From NCBI GenBank assembly GCA_017893485.1, contig CM030366.1:182222594-182286593 (forward strand): a stretch of 64,000 nt of DNA, in the 5' to 3' direction. Both the position numbers and the translations under genes were made by a program. Of this stretch, positions 1 through 10,735 are shown piece by piece. Each line of letters begins with the position of its first letter. The stretch's first letter is position 1. Below the pieces are notes generated by a model. It did no database searches. It saw only the letters and a list, made by a program, of their open reading frames with translations, and had not been told where the DNA came from. The stretch is from Hemerocallis citrina. Taxonomy: Eukaryota > Streptophyta > Magnoliopsida > Asparagales > Asphodelaceae.

Positions 1-1580
1 AAACCTAACAGGTGTTCATTACGAAACCTTAAACTCCTTCTTTATATTTTTGAAAGTGCTTCCGGACTTTCTATTAATTTCCACAAATCATCCGTTCTTT
101 GGCTTGGCGGATCTCTCAACTGTCAAGTGGAGATTGCCCAATTCTTTAATTGTTCTGTAGCTTCGTTCCCGGTCATGTACCTTGGAATTCCTTTGAGATG
201 GGGCAAAATGCATAAATCCGACTGTCAACCGATGATTGATAAAGTTGAGTCTAGACTTAATGTATGGACGGGTAAGAATCTATCCCGTGGGGGTAGACTG
301 ACTCTGGTTAACGCGGTCCTCTCTTCCATTCCCTTGTACATGATGTCCTTTTTCTATGTCCCCTCTCGAGTTATCGAGAGGATAGATCAAATCAGAAGAA
401 ATTTCTTTTGGTCGGGCTCGGATGCCTATAGAGCTGGCACTCATCTCTGTAGCTGGAAGTTGGTTTGCACTTCCAAAGCTACGGGAGGGCTGGGTGTCCT
501 TAACCTCAGAAACCAAAATTTAGCTTTATTAGCTAAATGGTTATGGAGAATCCTGAAAGAGGATCAATTACCCTGGGCCTGCCTGATTTCTAATACCTAT
601 TTTCGACGTCACAAGGTTTGGGACCATCGTCCCTCTCTCTCTCCCAGAGCGTCCTCCTTCTGGAAGGGCGTTTGGAGGGAAGTCGAACCGTTTCGCTGTA
701 GCATACTTCATGTTTGTGCTGATGGCTCCAAAACTAAGTTTTGGATGGACCTTTGGATTGGCAATCTAAAGTTGGCATCAGCATACTCGGCCCTCTTTCA
801 GATTGTTCTTAATCCTAACGCCTCCGTGTCAGAGTATATGACGCTCAACAACTTATCTAGGGCCTAGAACATTACTTTCTCTTGTATTCTTCCTCCTTGT
901 CTTCAGTCAGATTACTTACACCTTATTTCCCTCTTAAATAGTTACGCTTGGCATCCCAAAGAAGACTTCCTTTGGCGATGGAACAGCTCTGGTTCCTTCT
1001 CGGTTAAATCTTTTCATAATTTCCTCAACCATGGCGGAGTCAACTCTCCATTCGCGAAACGCATTTGGAGTTGATGCGCACCATCGAAGGTCAAAATCCT
1101 GGCGTGGCTCGCTATTAACAACAAACTCCTTACTGTTGAGATCCTCAATAAGAGGAACTTAGCTGTTGGTCAATCAACCATAGTCACGAAGATGTTAATC
1201 ACCTGTTTCTTCACTGTGCTTATACTAGACCTTTATGGTTGATTTGTATTAAGGCATGGCAGGTGCCCTCTCTCCCGATCTGCTTCTTAGATATCTGGAG
1301 CATTCACGTTGTCAATAAAAAGTATCGCAAATCATGGTTTATTTCGACCATGGTCATTATTTGGGTGATTTGGATGAAGATAAATAATCAAATTTTTAAT
1401 CATAACCCTAAAACTATTGACACTGTTATTGATGATTTTTTATTTATCATCAAGCATTGGGCTTCGTTCTTAACTCATGTTAAGTTTCAGAACTTGTTAC
1501 TTCATCGTTTAGATGAGGCTGCCCTCTTATTACGTACTCATTTCTCTATTATTTCTCAAACTGCTGGGGTCACTCCCTAA
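1..1580 (+). pseudogene. LINE (non-LTR retrotransposon) ORF2, C-terminal part
   Basis: The frame is open from base 1 to a TAG at 865 and continues in the same frame beyond it. It gives the end of a plant LINE reverse transcriptase: the YLGIPL motif, the LSRGGRLTLVNAVLSSIP stretch and a downstream NFFW segment. After the stop the frame reads the zf-RVT (C-terminal zinc-binding) region, with WHPKEDFLWRWN near 950 and PSKVKILAWLAINN near 1085, broken by a TGA at about 1072. Residues of the LINE C-terminus, such as MVIIWVIWMKINNQIF, resume at 1239-1580 in another frame. The piece is therefore 5'-truncated by the window edge and broken by at least two stops and a frameshift. In an intact element the protein would nick target DNA and reverse-transcribe the LINE RNA. 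The family call is secure from motifs; the subfamily is not assigned. Confidence 0.9.
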
Positions 1581-2976
1581 TTTTAGACTTATTCTGATTA
1601 TCTTTGCAGGGCGGATCTTGAAGCATATTGGTTATCTCTGTTCTTTTTGGTTTGTAGGGCTGCTATTGTTGTGGGTTACTCCCCTGGGTCTATGCCTGCT
1701 GTTGCCGGCTGGGTTACGTCTTACGGTCGATCTGGCCTGTTCAGCTTTTTGCTTACTCTTTTTTTATCTTGTATATGATCTTTTAGCCCTTCTGTTCTTT
1801 TGTTATGCTTTAACTGGTGATGTTGATGTTTTGGGCGCTGGATGCGTTCGATCCGCCTGTTTGTAGTGCTGCTCTTACTTAGTTCACTGATCCATTAGTA
1901 GCTTTTTGCTCGTTCGGTTGTAGTTAATGCGTATGTTCTTTTAACCTTGGTGTGTTAGTGCTTGGCTATATCTGGTGGATTTTTTGGTTTTTTTTGAGTT
2001 ATCGTCTGACTGCGATCGGCCGTTGTATTAAGCGTGTATCTGCTTATTTTTGTCACGCTTATATTTTTGGGCTTTATCGCCAGTTCCAGCGGTGTTCTTT
2101 TGCTTTTGGTTCTGTTTGTATTCTGGTCGCGGTGGAGCCAGGCTGTCGACCGTTAAGGCTTGGGTTTAGCTGCCCATTGCTGTTTGCTTAGGCTATTCTC
2201 CTGATGGTTTTTTATTTTGGCATCCTACCAGGGTGAGGATATTAGTAGGTGTCTCTTTTCCTATTTGTTCGCGTTTGATTGCACCGTTCGGACCTCTATG
2301 GTGTTTTATGCTCTATTTCTGGGCGTATCCGCTGGGCTAGATGGTTTTGAGTGGATGGCCAGAGTGCCTTTTTAGCTGAGCCGGTCTTTTACTGTGTTTA
2401 ATTGAGCTAAATTGACACTTGTTCGTAACTGATCTGCGATCTTTCTTGACCGTATTGTGCGGTTACATATCTTGTGCGTTCTTGTTCTTCTCATGATGAT
2501 CTGACGATCTTCTTTTTAGATAAGGATTTGTTCTGTGCCTGGCTGCGATGAGGTAAGCGTTGCCTGTCCTCGTGTGAGCTTGTCGGACGAATTCGGACGG
2601 TCGCTTGGCCTGATTGCATTACCTGATCGCTGCTTGGCGGGTGTTCTTTGGTGCCGGCCTTTAGAATCTATTTTCTTTTCGTGGTAGTGTGATAGGGTGG
2701 ATCGTGTTTTGGGCGAAGTGTTTGCTGCCAGGTCATTGCTTCCCTGTTTCAGGATATCATTCGGCCAATGTCTATTTCGCTTGATGTCCTGAGCCCTGCA
2801 TCCCGAGCTGCCTTGATGTGTTCTTGGTCATTTCTGCTTTGTTTCTATTCAGAACATTATTTGTTTTTTATTCTTGTAATCGTCGATCGATGGTTGTGTT
2901 CTGCTATTTTTTGGCTTGTTTTAGGCCTTGTAAAATTGCTGTAGGTTGTTTATATGTACTTTTTCGTAATCTCTAA
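1581..2976 (+). repeat. probable LINE 3' untranslated region
   Basis: This is 1.4 kb of T/G-rich sequence directly following the last LINE codons, with no coding signal I recognise; the small ORFs here are hydrophobic T-rich shadows. It ends near a short TAATCTC repetition at about 2968-2980, which could be the LINE 3' tail. Assignment to the LINE is by adjacency and composition only. Confidence 0.45.
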
Positions 2977-3154
2977 TCTCTAATATTATAATGGGAGAAG
3001 GCCTTAGTATTATTTGCCATTTTGTCATTCTACCAACATGTGCAGCGCGCGTACATAACTAATATAAATGAGGTTTCCAGTTCAAATCTTTCCCACGTCA
3101 GAGTTTTTTGTTGTTGAAATTATTAAAATGTGCATCGCACGTGTAAATTACTAT
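2977..3154 (+). mobile_element. possible short Helitron-like remnant
   Basis: An A is followed by TCTCTAATATTATAA at 2977, resembling a plant Helitron 5' end (A|TC). A GTGC-ATC-GCAC hairpin lies near 3130-3141, followed by AAATTACTAT instead of the expected CTRR|T. The 3' end does not fit the rule, so the call is weak. Confidence 0.3.
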
Positions 3155-3606
3155 CTATTGTAATCTAAAAGTTGTACATTATAAAGTGATGATCCACTTA
3201 GGTATGTGACACAATTAAGTATGAATGTATAATGGAACTCGCTTGGTGAATTAATATTAGCACCGGTATCGGGTGAACTTGGATAATCTACATCAATATT
3301 AATGAACAATGCAATCTACAAGAGAATACGCCCAAAGAATAATCAACAAAATAAGAAATTTAGATGGTATGTAAATGTTGTTTTTTTTAAAAAAAGAAAA
3401 ATGTAAAATGCGGCCACCCTGTTTCATTAATCAGAATTTAATAAAATATACAATCTACAAACAAAAAAATAAAATATGAAGCAACATAATCCGTAGTATA
3501 TACCATAGTGTATACTAAAGTTACCGTAGTATATAGATGGTATGTAAATGTTACCGTAGTATATACTAAAGTGAAATAGGGATGCAAATTTATTGAAATT
3601 AAAATC
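3155..3606. other. AT-rich flank with short degenerate tandem repeats and MULE TSD
   Basis: No gene is seen. Around 3485-3575 the phrases CCGTAGTATATA and CTAAAG recur several times, and TAGATGGTATGTAAATGTT occurs near 3361 and again near 3534. The last nine bases (3598-3606, ATTAAAATC) are the left target-site duplication of the MULE that starts at 3607. Confidence 0.6.
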
Positions 3607-4018
3607 GAATTTTTTCCCAAACTGTCCCACTTTTTGAAAGTTTTTCCCAAAATACCCTACTTTTTTTAATTCCCAAAACGACTTACTCGCTTTCTGAAAA
3701 AGCGAGTTTGGCTAAGTCCTCCTCGCTTTTTTAGAAAGCGAGTCTTAGTTGTCGGATTTGCACCTAACTAGACTCGCTTTCTCAAAAAGCGAGAGGATTT
3801 ATCCCAAACTCACTTTTTGAAAAAAGCGAGCGAGTGTGGACGTTTTGCACCAGTCTACACTCGCTTTCTCAAAAAGCGAGGGGATTTATCCCAAACTCGC
3901 TTTTTGAAAAAGCGAGTGTCGATTGGGTCTTTAACCCCCAAACTCGAAATCAGATCTCATTTTTCTTAAATTCTCTATCTTCCTCCTCCTCTTGTAACCC
4001 CGAAACCCTAACCCATCT
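3607..4018 (+). repeat. left TIR of the MULE, with palindrome cluster 3685-3918
   Basis: It matches the right TIR (about 19760-20033) in inverted orientation through the phrases CCTAACTAGACTCGCTTTCT, GGATTTATCCCAAACT and CGAAACCCTAACCC. It contains about six palindromes with half-site CTCGCTTTCT (or CTCGCTTTTT) facing AAAAAGCGAG, at about 3685, 3722, 3772, 3808, 3857 and 3895. A unit of about 86 bp holding two palindromes is tandemly duplicated here but single in the right TIR, which explains the length difference. In MuDR-type elements TIRs carry the transposase-binding sites and the promoters of the outward-placed genes, and the same role is plausible here. Confidence 0.85.
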
Positions 4019-4299
4019 CTCATCTCATATTCGTCAAAGAACCACAAAAATTCGTCGATTGACCCATAAAATTTCTCTGAAAACCCTAAACCCATCTTCC
4101 GAAAAGATCCAAATTTTGGAATTTTGATATACTTGAAGAGGAAAGCAACTTTAATTCTTTTACCCAAATATCTACTGCTATATCCTTTCAAATAAGCTTG
4201 TGAGGGTATGATGCTTATTGGCCTATCATTTTGTTCATTTTCGTAGGTGTTGTTTTTGGGTAGATAATAACTTGTATATTCGTATAAATATACGTAGGT

Positions 4300-5208
4300 A
4301 TGAATTACGAAATTCCTATTTGGTTATACTTTGGTGGTGAAATAATTCGCGATCCAAAGATTGATTGTTGTTATAGTGTGGTGGATCCTGAAACAGTTTG
4401 GGTACCTCGTACCATTACATTGGCCGAATTAGTTGAGAAAATTTATGAAGTTACTTATTGGGATAGGGATTAATGGAATGTGAAACTTTTAGCTCGATAC
4501 GGCATAATGACTACGAACCTGTCAGAAGTCTTCAATTCAGTCTTAAAAGGTGTCTGTAGTTTACCGGTAACTGCGATTGTTGAGATGATCTTCTATCGTC
4601 TAAACTCTTACTTTACTAGTCGTCGACAGGAAGCCAATAAGCTTTTATCTGAAGGGAAAATTTTTGCTCAAAGAGTACATGAATTGATCGATAGTCGCCG
4701 TGAGAGAGCAAACCAACATGAGGTTACAATGTTTCATCATCAACCTGAAATTTTTTCCGTCAAAACGGGTATACGAATGGTAAGTGGAGAAAAGAAGGGT
4801 GGTAACTTGCACACTGTTAACTTGGGTACCAAAACATGCACATGTATGAAATTTCAACTATATCATATTCCATGTTCTCATGTATTGGCAGCTTGTGCAT
4901 ATCGTGCAATCGATCACAAGCCTTTTGTTGATAAATTTTACCTTGTCACTTCATTAGCACAAACATGGGCTCCCGTCCTTCATCATACTCTAGATCCAGC
5001 ATATTGGCTTACTTTTGATGGACCATGACTCGTACCTAATGCTATTTTGCAGCGTTCAAGGAAAGACAGACCTAAATCTACGAGAATTCGCAATGACATG
5101 GATGTGAGAGATAGGTCTAGCAGGGGTACGGGGATGAAATGTTCAAAATGCAGGTTGCATGGACACAATAAGCGGCGATGTACTAATAGTGGAACTCAAA
5201 ACATTTAA
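4300..5208 (+). pseudogene. MURA-type MULE transposase with the catalytic core deleted
   Basis: The ATG at 4300 opens MNYEIPIWLYFGGEI, typical of the N-terminus of plant MULE transposases. After about 58 codons an in-frame TAA (near 4474) is followed in the same frame by the C-terminal third: a helical segment from 4480, then the SWIM zinc finger CTCMKFQLYHIPCSHVLAAC (near 4837-4896). A further in-frame TGA (near 5026) follows, then a zinc-knuckle-like C-x2-C-x4-H-x4-C (CSKCRLHGHNKRRC, near 5140) before the final TAA at 5206-5208. The whole DDE catalytic domain expected between N-terminus and SWIM finger is absent. Full-length relatives are several hundred residues longer. Translation would probably start from the TIR-driven transcript. 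The copy cannot transpose by itself. Confidence 0.85.
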
Positions 5209-5349
5209 TTGTTGTTTGTTTGTAATTGTACTATGTCATTTGGACTTTGTAATTGTACTAATTCGTATGAGTTTAATTTTGAAGAAGCGTTATTCTCCAT
5301 TTCTTATGTATGAGTGTGATCGTTGCGTGATGAGTTGTGTAAGCAAATA
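5209..5349. other. transposase 3' flank up to the solo-LTR insertion
   Basis: This is noncoding MULE sequence. Its last five bases (5345-5349, AAATA) are one copy of the TSD of the LTR that follows; the other copy is at 8646-8650, after which MULE sequence resumes. Confidence 0.7.
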
Positions 5350-8300
5350 TGTCACGCCCCGCTTCCCAGAATACAGGAACACAGGCACGTAACTGAGGCC
5401 CAGCGAATGATGCAGATACATCATTCATAAGCTGTAAATTTAACTCAACAACAAGATAACAATTTCAACCACGATAGCATATAAAATCACGACAGGATAA
5501 CAAAGTACATGAATATTACATGAACCAACAACTGGAAAGAAACATAGTTACGGGTCAAACACGCCCGGATTACAACAAGGATTACATGAATAAAACAATA
5601 ATTAAGATAACATGAAATTAAACAAGACTAGAATCTCTGTTCAGCAACACCTTCAGGTAGTTCTCTATCTGGGCCTGCAAGTATATTATTACAAAGGAAG
5701 AGAAACAGGAGGTACCTGTTAATGCAAGTCACGGGCCGTAAGTGGTACAAGCTACAGGACAATAATAGAATGAAACAAAAGCAAGAAAGAACAGAGAATC
5801 AAGAATCATATAATAGAGCAAATACAACATGTAACAGAATCAAGAACAAGACTTCATGGAACAAATAGCATGCATATAAACAAATAAATAATCAATAGAA
5901 ACATGTAACATGTGAACGAGTAAGCAAGTAAACGTGTCGACATGAACGAGTAACATGTAAATAAGTAAACAAGTCATCATAACCATGTAACATGTAAACG
6001 GATCATGCAAGTGTACGTGTCAATGTCATGTCTTTTATTAACCTAACTAGGTAGCACTTCATGCGTCCCATACCACATGGTTGCTACTCGAAATCAAGTG
6101 AACATTTAGACTAGTGGTGGATTCTATAGGTCACGTACTCGGGAATCATGTCATGTCATGTCATGTCAAGTCGAGTCAAGTCAAGTATATCTTGTATCAA
6201 GATACGTGCAATGTGGAACATATAGTTAGTGTGTCTTGTAACGTGCACATGTAAACCTGTAATTTAGCAAACTTGTAACTTGTAACTTACAAATTTGCAG
6301 CGAGGAACCACGAGCCCCCATCCGAGTACGCTCTTCTATATTACCCATTACTAAATCTTTTCCCTTTATACCCCGGCTTGTTATCTTTTTATTTTAATCA
6401 AACATGAACAAAAATTACATGCAAGAACAAGGAGGGGTAACATGGAAAGGGTAACATGACAAGATCAAGTATCAAGACTTATACAATACAGGAAACATAT
6501 TTCAGGGCTTATAAAATATATGATGCAACTAATGGCATGCATAATACTTAATCATGAATAAAATATATTATAACAACATGCACCCTAGTAACAAGCAATT
6601 CATGCACAACATCCTATATAATAGTATATATGTGTATCGTGTTCATGCAATAGACATGGCAACAAAGTATTCGTGATCTTGTACGAATACGGGATATGGA
6701 TTATGTATGGAAACAGGTATCAATTCGACTTATGAATGCGAATTGGAGTCAAAAATAATATACTTGCGGTATTTTTACAAAGGCTTGTACTAGAACAATA
6801 AAATTGTACAAGAGACACTTGCTTGTTAGTCGACGACGATGAAATTAAGGACAGAATAACGGGATCAGTATCCCAGGCAGCAGAATATGTGCAAAATATT
6901 TGTCGCAGCCACGCCAAAGTCAGCAATCTTCCAAAAATAGCAACCTCCAAATAGTAACTCCAAAGAGCAATCAAGTGAAAACTCCTTTCTCCCGAATAGT
7001 AACAATTCCTTCACAAACTTCAAGACAATAAACACCCAGCTCCTTCACAACACTAAACTCCAATAAATCCAATCACCAAACAGTAACTTCAAATACCAAT
7101 ATAATACCCCAACTAGCCAACAAAACCCACTACAGCTCCTTCTTCTTCTTCTTATCTTCGATACTCACACAGAGAGGGAGAGAGATAGAAAAAGAGAAAG
7201 AGAGAGTGAGCAGCAGAAGGGAGCGCGCGACTGGATGGCCGGCGATGACTGGGAGCTCGAGGTGAGCGAAGAAGACTAAGGCGGAGGCGGAGCTGTCGAG
7301 CGGAGGGATTCTTGGGGCTAGCGCGGTTGAATCCTGCGGTGGAGAAGACGAGTGAAAGAGGGAGGGAGCAGGCGAGTGGCAGTGGGGTCCTCTGTGCCGT
7401 TGGGTTCTCGGAGCGGAGATAGTGGCGGGGTGATTCGGGGCTTCAAATGGAGGTCGGCAATGGCGGATGAAGGAGCGGAATGTTGAAGACGATGCGGTTG
7501 TTGCGAGAGGGAGGCGGAGTGGCTGCGCCGCTAGTGAATGGGACCGGGGAGTGAGGTCAAGGACGGCACTGGATTGAGTGGGAGACGTTGGCGACGGAGA
7601 GATGGGTTGGCGAGCGACGACTGGAGGAAGGGGAACGGCTGAGGGTGATGCAGAGTCGACTGGACGGCTGAGCGGCGGTTGAGTGGACAGCGGAGGGCGA
7701 TTGCGGGAGCGGTTGGCTAACGGTGGAAGAGACGATGGCGTCGGGGTCCGATACCGGTAATGGTGGAAGGCTTGAGTTGGAGACGGCTTCGACGACGACG
7801 AAGTGAAGCGGCAACAATGGCGGCAGCAGTGGACGAGCGGGAAGATGGTGGAGTGACGGAGCTGGAGCGGCAGTGGACGAGCGGGATGCGCTCGCGGCGT
7901 CAGTGTGGTGGGTTCGCGATGGAGAAGGCGATGCGGAGCTCGAACGAGAGGGAGAAGCGAGGTCGGGGATGATGAGCGAGCGGGAGATGGAGGAAGGAGG
8001 AGAGGAGTTCTTTTGGGTTTGCTCTGTTTTGGTTTCTTTGTTTTGTAGAGAAACAGAGAGGGAGAGATAAAGTGGAAGAGAGAATGAACGGGAGAGAGAG
8101 AACGGGGGTAGGGATTATTAATATAAATAAAGTAATGGAGTAGTGGGGATGAAAGAGAGTAGGGGTGGTTACAAGACATGGGAGAAAGTGCATATGCAGA
8201 GTGGGGAGGAGTTGGAGTACGGGATAAAAGTGGGGGTGAATAAATAAATTTGTATACGAGTGGGGGTTGATAAATCTGTTCAATAGGAGTAATGGGTTCT

Positions 8301-8645
8301 GGGTTAGTGGGCTTGGGCTTCAAAATATTAAATAAAATAATTAGGATTTAGGCTAATCTTTTGGGCTCAGATTAAAAGATAATAATAAAATAAATTCAGA
8401 TTATGGAATTAGGCTTCTGATAACAACTAGGCTCACATTAATTAAACAATAAAATCAAAATGTAAACTTGGGCTCATATTAATAATTAATAAAACCAAAA
8501 TACAAGTTGGGTTTATAATAAAGAATTGAGCTCTAAAAATAGTTTAAACAATAAAATAAATTAAAGGGAAAATAGTTATAAAATACTGAGAATTTAAATA
8601 CGGAAAATACTTTAAAAATACGTATTAATGAAAACAGGGGTTACA
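5350..8645 (-). mobile_element. solo LTR (about 3.3 kb) inserted in the MULE, minus orientation
   Basis: On the minus strand it begins TGTAACCCCTG (8645) and ends GGGGCGTGACA (5350), the TG...CA and imperfect inverted ends of a long LTR. It is flanked by a perfect 5-bp TSD, AAATA (5345-5349 and 8646-8650). There is no internal region, so it is a solo LTR left by recombination. The end sequences and 3 kb length fit long LTRs of Del/Tekay-type Gypsy elements, which is an inference. A TATA-like TTATTTATAT on the minus strand at 8121-8130 precedes a CT-rich leader. The long proline/serine-rich minus ORF at 7130-8323 lies in this leader and is not a gene. Confidence 0.85.
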
Positions 8646-8676
8646 AAATATGAAGATGTCATTTTTATAGCCTACA

Positions 8677-9404
8677 CTCGCTTTTTCGAAAAGTAAGTCT
8701 GATAAAGATCTCCTCGCTTTCTGAGAAAGTGAGTCTTCGTTCTGTATGTTTTTTACAAGCAGACCCAAGACTCGCTTTCTCAGAAAGCAAGTCTAGTAGA
8801 AAATCACTCGTTTTTTTGAAAAGCGAGTGTGGAGTTTAGTGTTTTCTAGAGATCAAGCTGATCTCTGGAAAATACTCTACTCCACAGTCGCTTTCCGAAA
8901 AGGCGTGGTAGTTTTAACTAGACTCGCTTTTCCAGAAAGCGATTATTGAGTCTGCTTGTTAAAAACATACAAGCTCAAGACTCGCTTTCTGAGAGAGCGA
9001 GTCTAGGTCAAACTAGCTCGCTTTCTCTCAGAAAGCGAGTGACAGTAGATAGTTTTCCAGAGATCAAGCTCTTCTCTGGAAAAGTAACTACTCCACAGTT
9101 GCTTTCTGAGAAAATGAGGTGGTTACGCCTGCACTCGCTTTATCGGAAAGCGAGTCTTAAGTAGATAGTTTTCCAGAGCTGGAGCTCTTCTCTGTAAAAC
9201 AAACTACTCAACAGTCGCTTTTCAAAAAAGCAAAGTGGTTTCACCTAAAATCGCTTTCTCAACCTAGACTCCCTTTCTGAGAAAGCGAGTTTAGGTGAAA
9301 CCACCTCGCTTTTTCGAAAATTGAGTGTGTAGTAGTAAGTTTTCCAGAGAAGAGCTTCAGCTCTGGAAAACGAACAGTTCAACACTCGCTTTCTGAGAAA
9401 GCGA
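8677..9404. repeat. array of about 15 palindromes of one type plus 4 of a second type
   Basis: The half-site CTCGCTTTCT facing AGAAAGCGAG (variants occur) recurs about every 35-60 bp from 8677 to 9404; clear copies lie near 8713, 8773, 8981, 9018, 9133, 9271 and 9385. Between them a second palindrome, TTTTCCAGAG facing CTCTGGAAAA around an AAGCTC/GAGCT centre, occurs near 8845 (degenerate), 9051, 9168 and 9340. The first type is the same palindrome that fills both TIRs. The array sits between the 3' ends of the two convergent MULE genes. Transposase or host-factor binding, RNA hairpins at the convergent 3' ends, or replication slippage products are all possible. Confidence 0.85.
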
Positions 9405-9874
9405 TGTGTTTACACCAAGACTCGCCTGTATACATAAAACCACACCTAAACCTCTTTAGGTGGAACATAAACCCAAACATACAACCTCTACTTGGGCCAA
9501 ATCTCTTCTCCAAACTTAACCCAACTTCAACAATGCACCTGAACAATTCAAATTCACCATTGTATAACACATACGAACAATTCAAATTCACCAATGCATC
9601 AAATCCAATCTGAACCCAACTGGACCCACCTCAAACATTTCAAACATTTCAAACATTTCGAAGATTTCCAAACTGAACCCAACTCACACAAATCCAAACT
9701 AAACCCAACTCACACAAATCCACCAAATTAAACCATCACACACTCACACACCCCATACCAACATTTCATTCTTCATACATTCCAAATTTACATCGTGAGT
9801 ACAAGATGGAAACAAACATTACATAACATTAACAAATTAATAATACAAATAAGTTCACAGAATACAAAGAAGCT
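9405..9874. other. MULE intergenic segment between palindrome array and PMD gene
   Basis: This is C/A-rich noncoding sequence with short direct repeats (AAACATTTC three times near 9635-9660; ACCCAACTCACACAAATCCA twice near 9677-9720). I see no gene here. It forms the 3' flank of the PMD gene, which is on the minus strand. Confidence 0.6.
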
Positions 9875-10735
9875 TCACAGATCAGGGCTGAAGAAGGTGG
9901 GAGGTCTCCTTTGCCGTTTACCCCGTGGTGGAGTGGTCTGTGTCACACCGGACATGGGAATCAGATCATCTTCCTCTTGTTATTGTGTTCCCTCAACTTG
10001 TATCTCAGCCTCTTCATCTTCATCCTCCTCTTCTTGCTCGTTTCTAGGACGATGTGGTGGTTTGCAGGCAACTTTCTTCATACGAGGAGCACGTGCACTT
10101 ATTCAATGAGCGGGAGTGTTTAGAATAGCATCTAAGGTTGCCCCCTCACCCACAATATCAGCTTGTGCACGACAAGACGTCAACATCTCCCGTGTAAAGT
10201 CCTTACCGCATCCGCGACTTTGCTCCTCAACACAGCAGCACATTTTTTGCCCATACTCTAAGTCTGGCTCATCTACAAAACATGAGAAGTTGAAATATTA
10301 AATGCAGTGAATGTATATGTAAACCAAAACACTAGAATAACTTTGATCAATACAACAAAACTTAAAAAATTGCAATTGTACGAAGAGTTGATGCCTTCGG
10401 TTGAAACATAGGCAAATTCATCGAATGTTGATCTACTGGTTCAGCTGCCAGTCGACGAATTGGGACCACCACACCTGCAGGAGTCGGTCTTGTCGGAGAT
10501 ATATATCGTCTCGTCATCCTTCGGTATCAGCCCATGTAATTCTCATGCACCGTTCGATCAAATGGAGGAATGTAACCAACGATTTCGTCGAACCGGTGCA
10601 GATTCCATCTCTCAACATATGTCGAAAAGCTGGTGGCCCAATTATGTCCTGATTGCCGACCCATTCCGCTGATTAAATGCATATCGGCATTGAACGGTTT
10701 GGCAACATGAATCATCTTATGTAGACCAAACTGTC

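Noticed and set aside
7130..8323. 397-codon minus-strand ORF, Pro/Ser/His-rich
   Set aside because: It lies entirely inside the solo LTR, has low-complexity composition with no domain, and overlaps the CT-rich LTR leader. It is open because the opposite strand is G/A-rich.
8677..9404. Regular palindromes resembling a CRISPR-like or ribosomal-type repeat array
   Set aside because: This is plant nuclear DNA, spacers are not unique-length, repeats are self-complementary and match the TIRs of the surrounding MULE.
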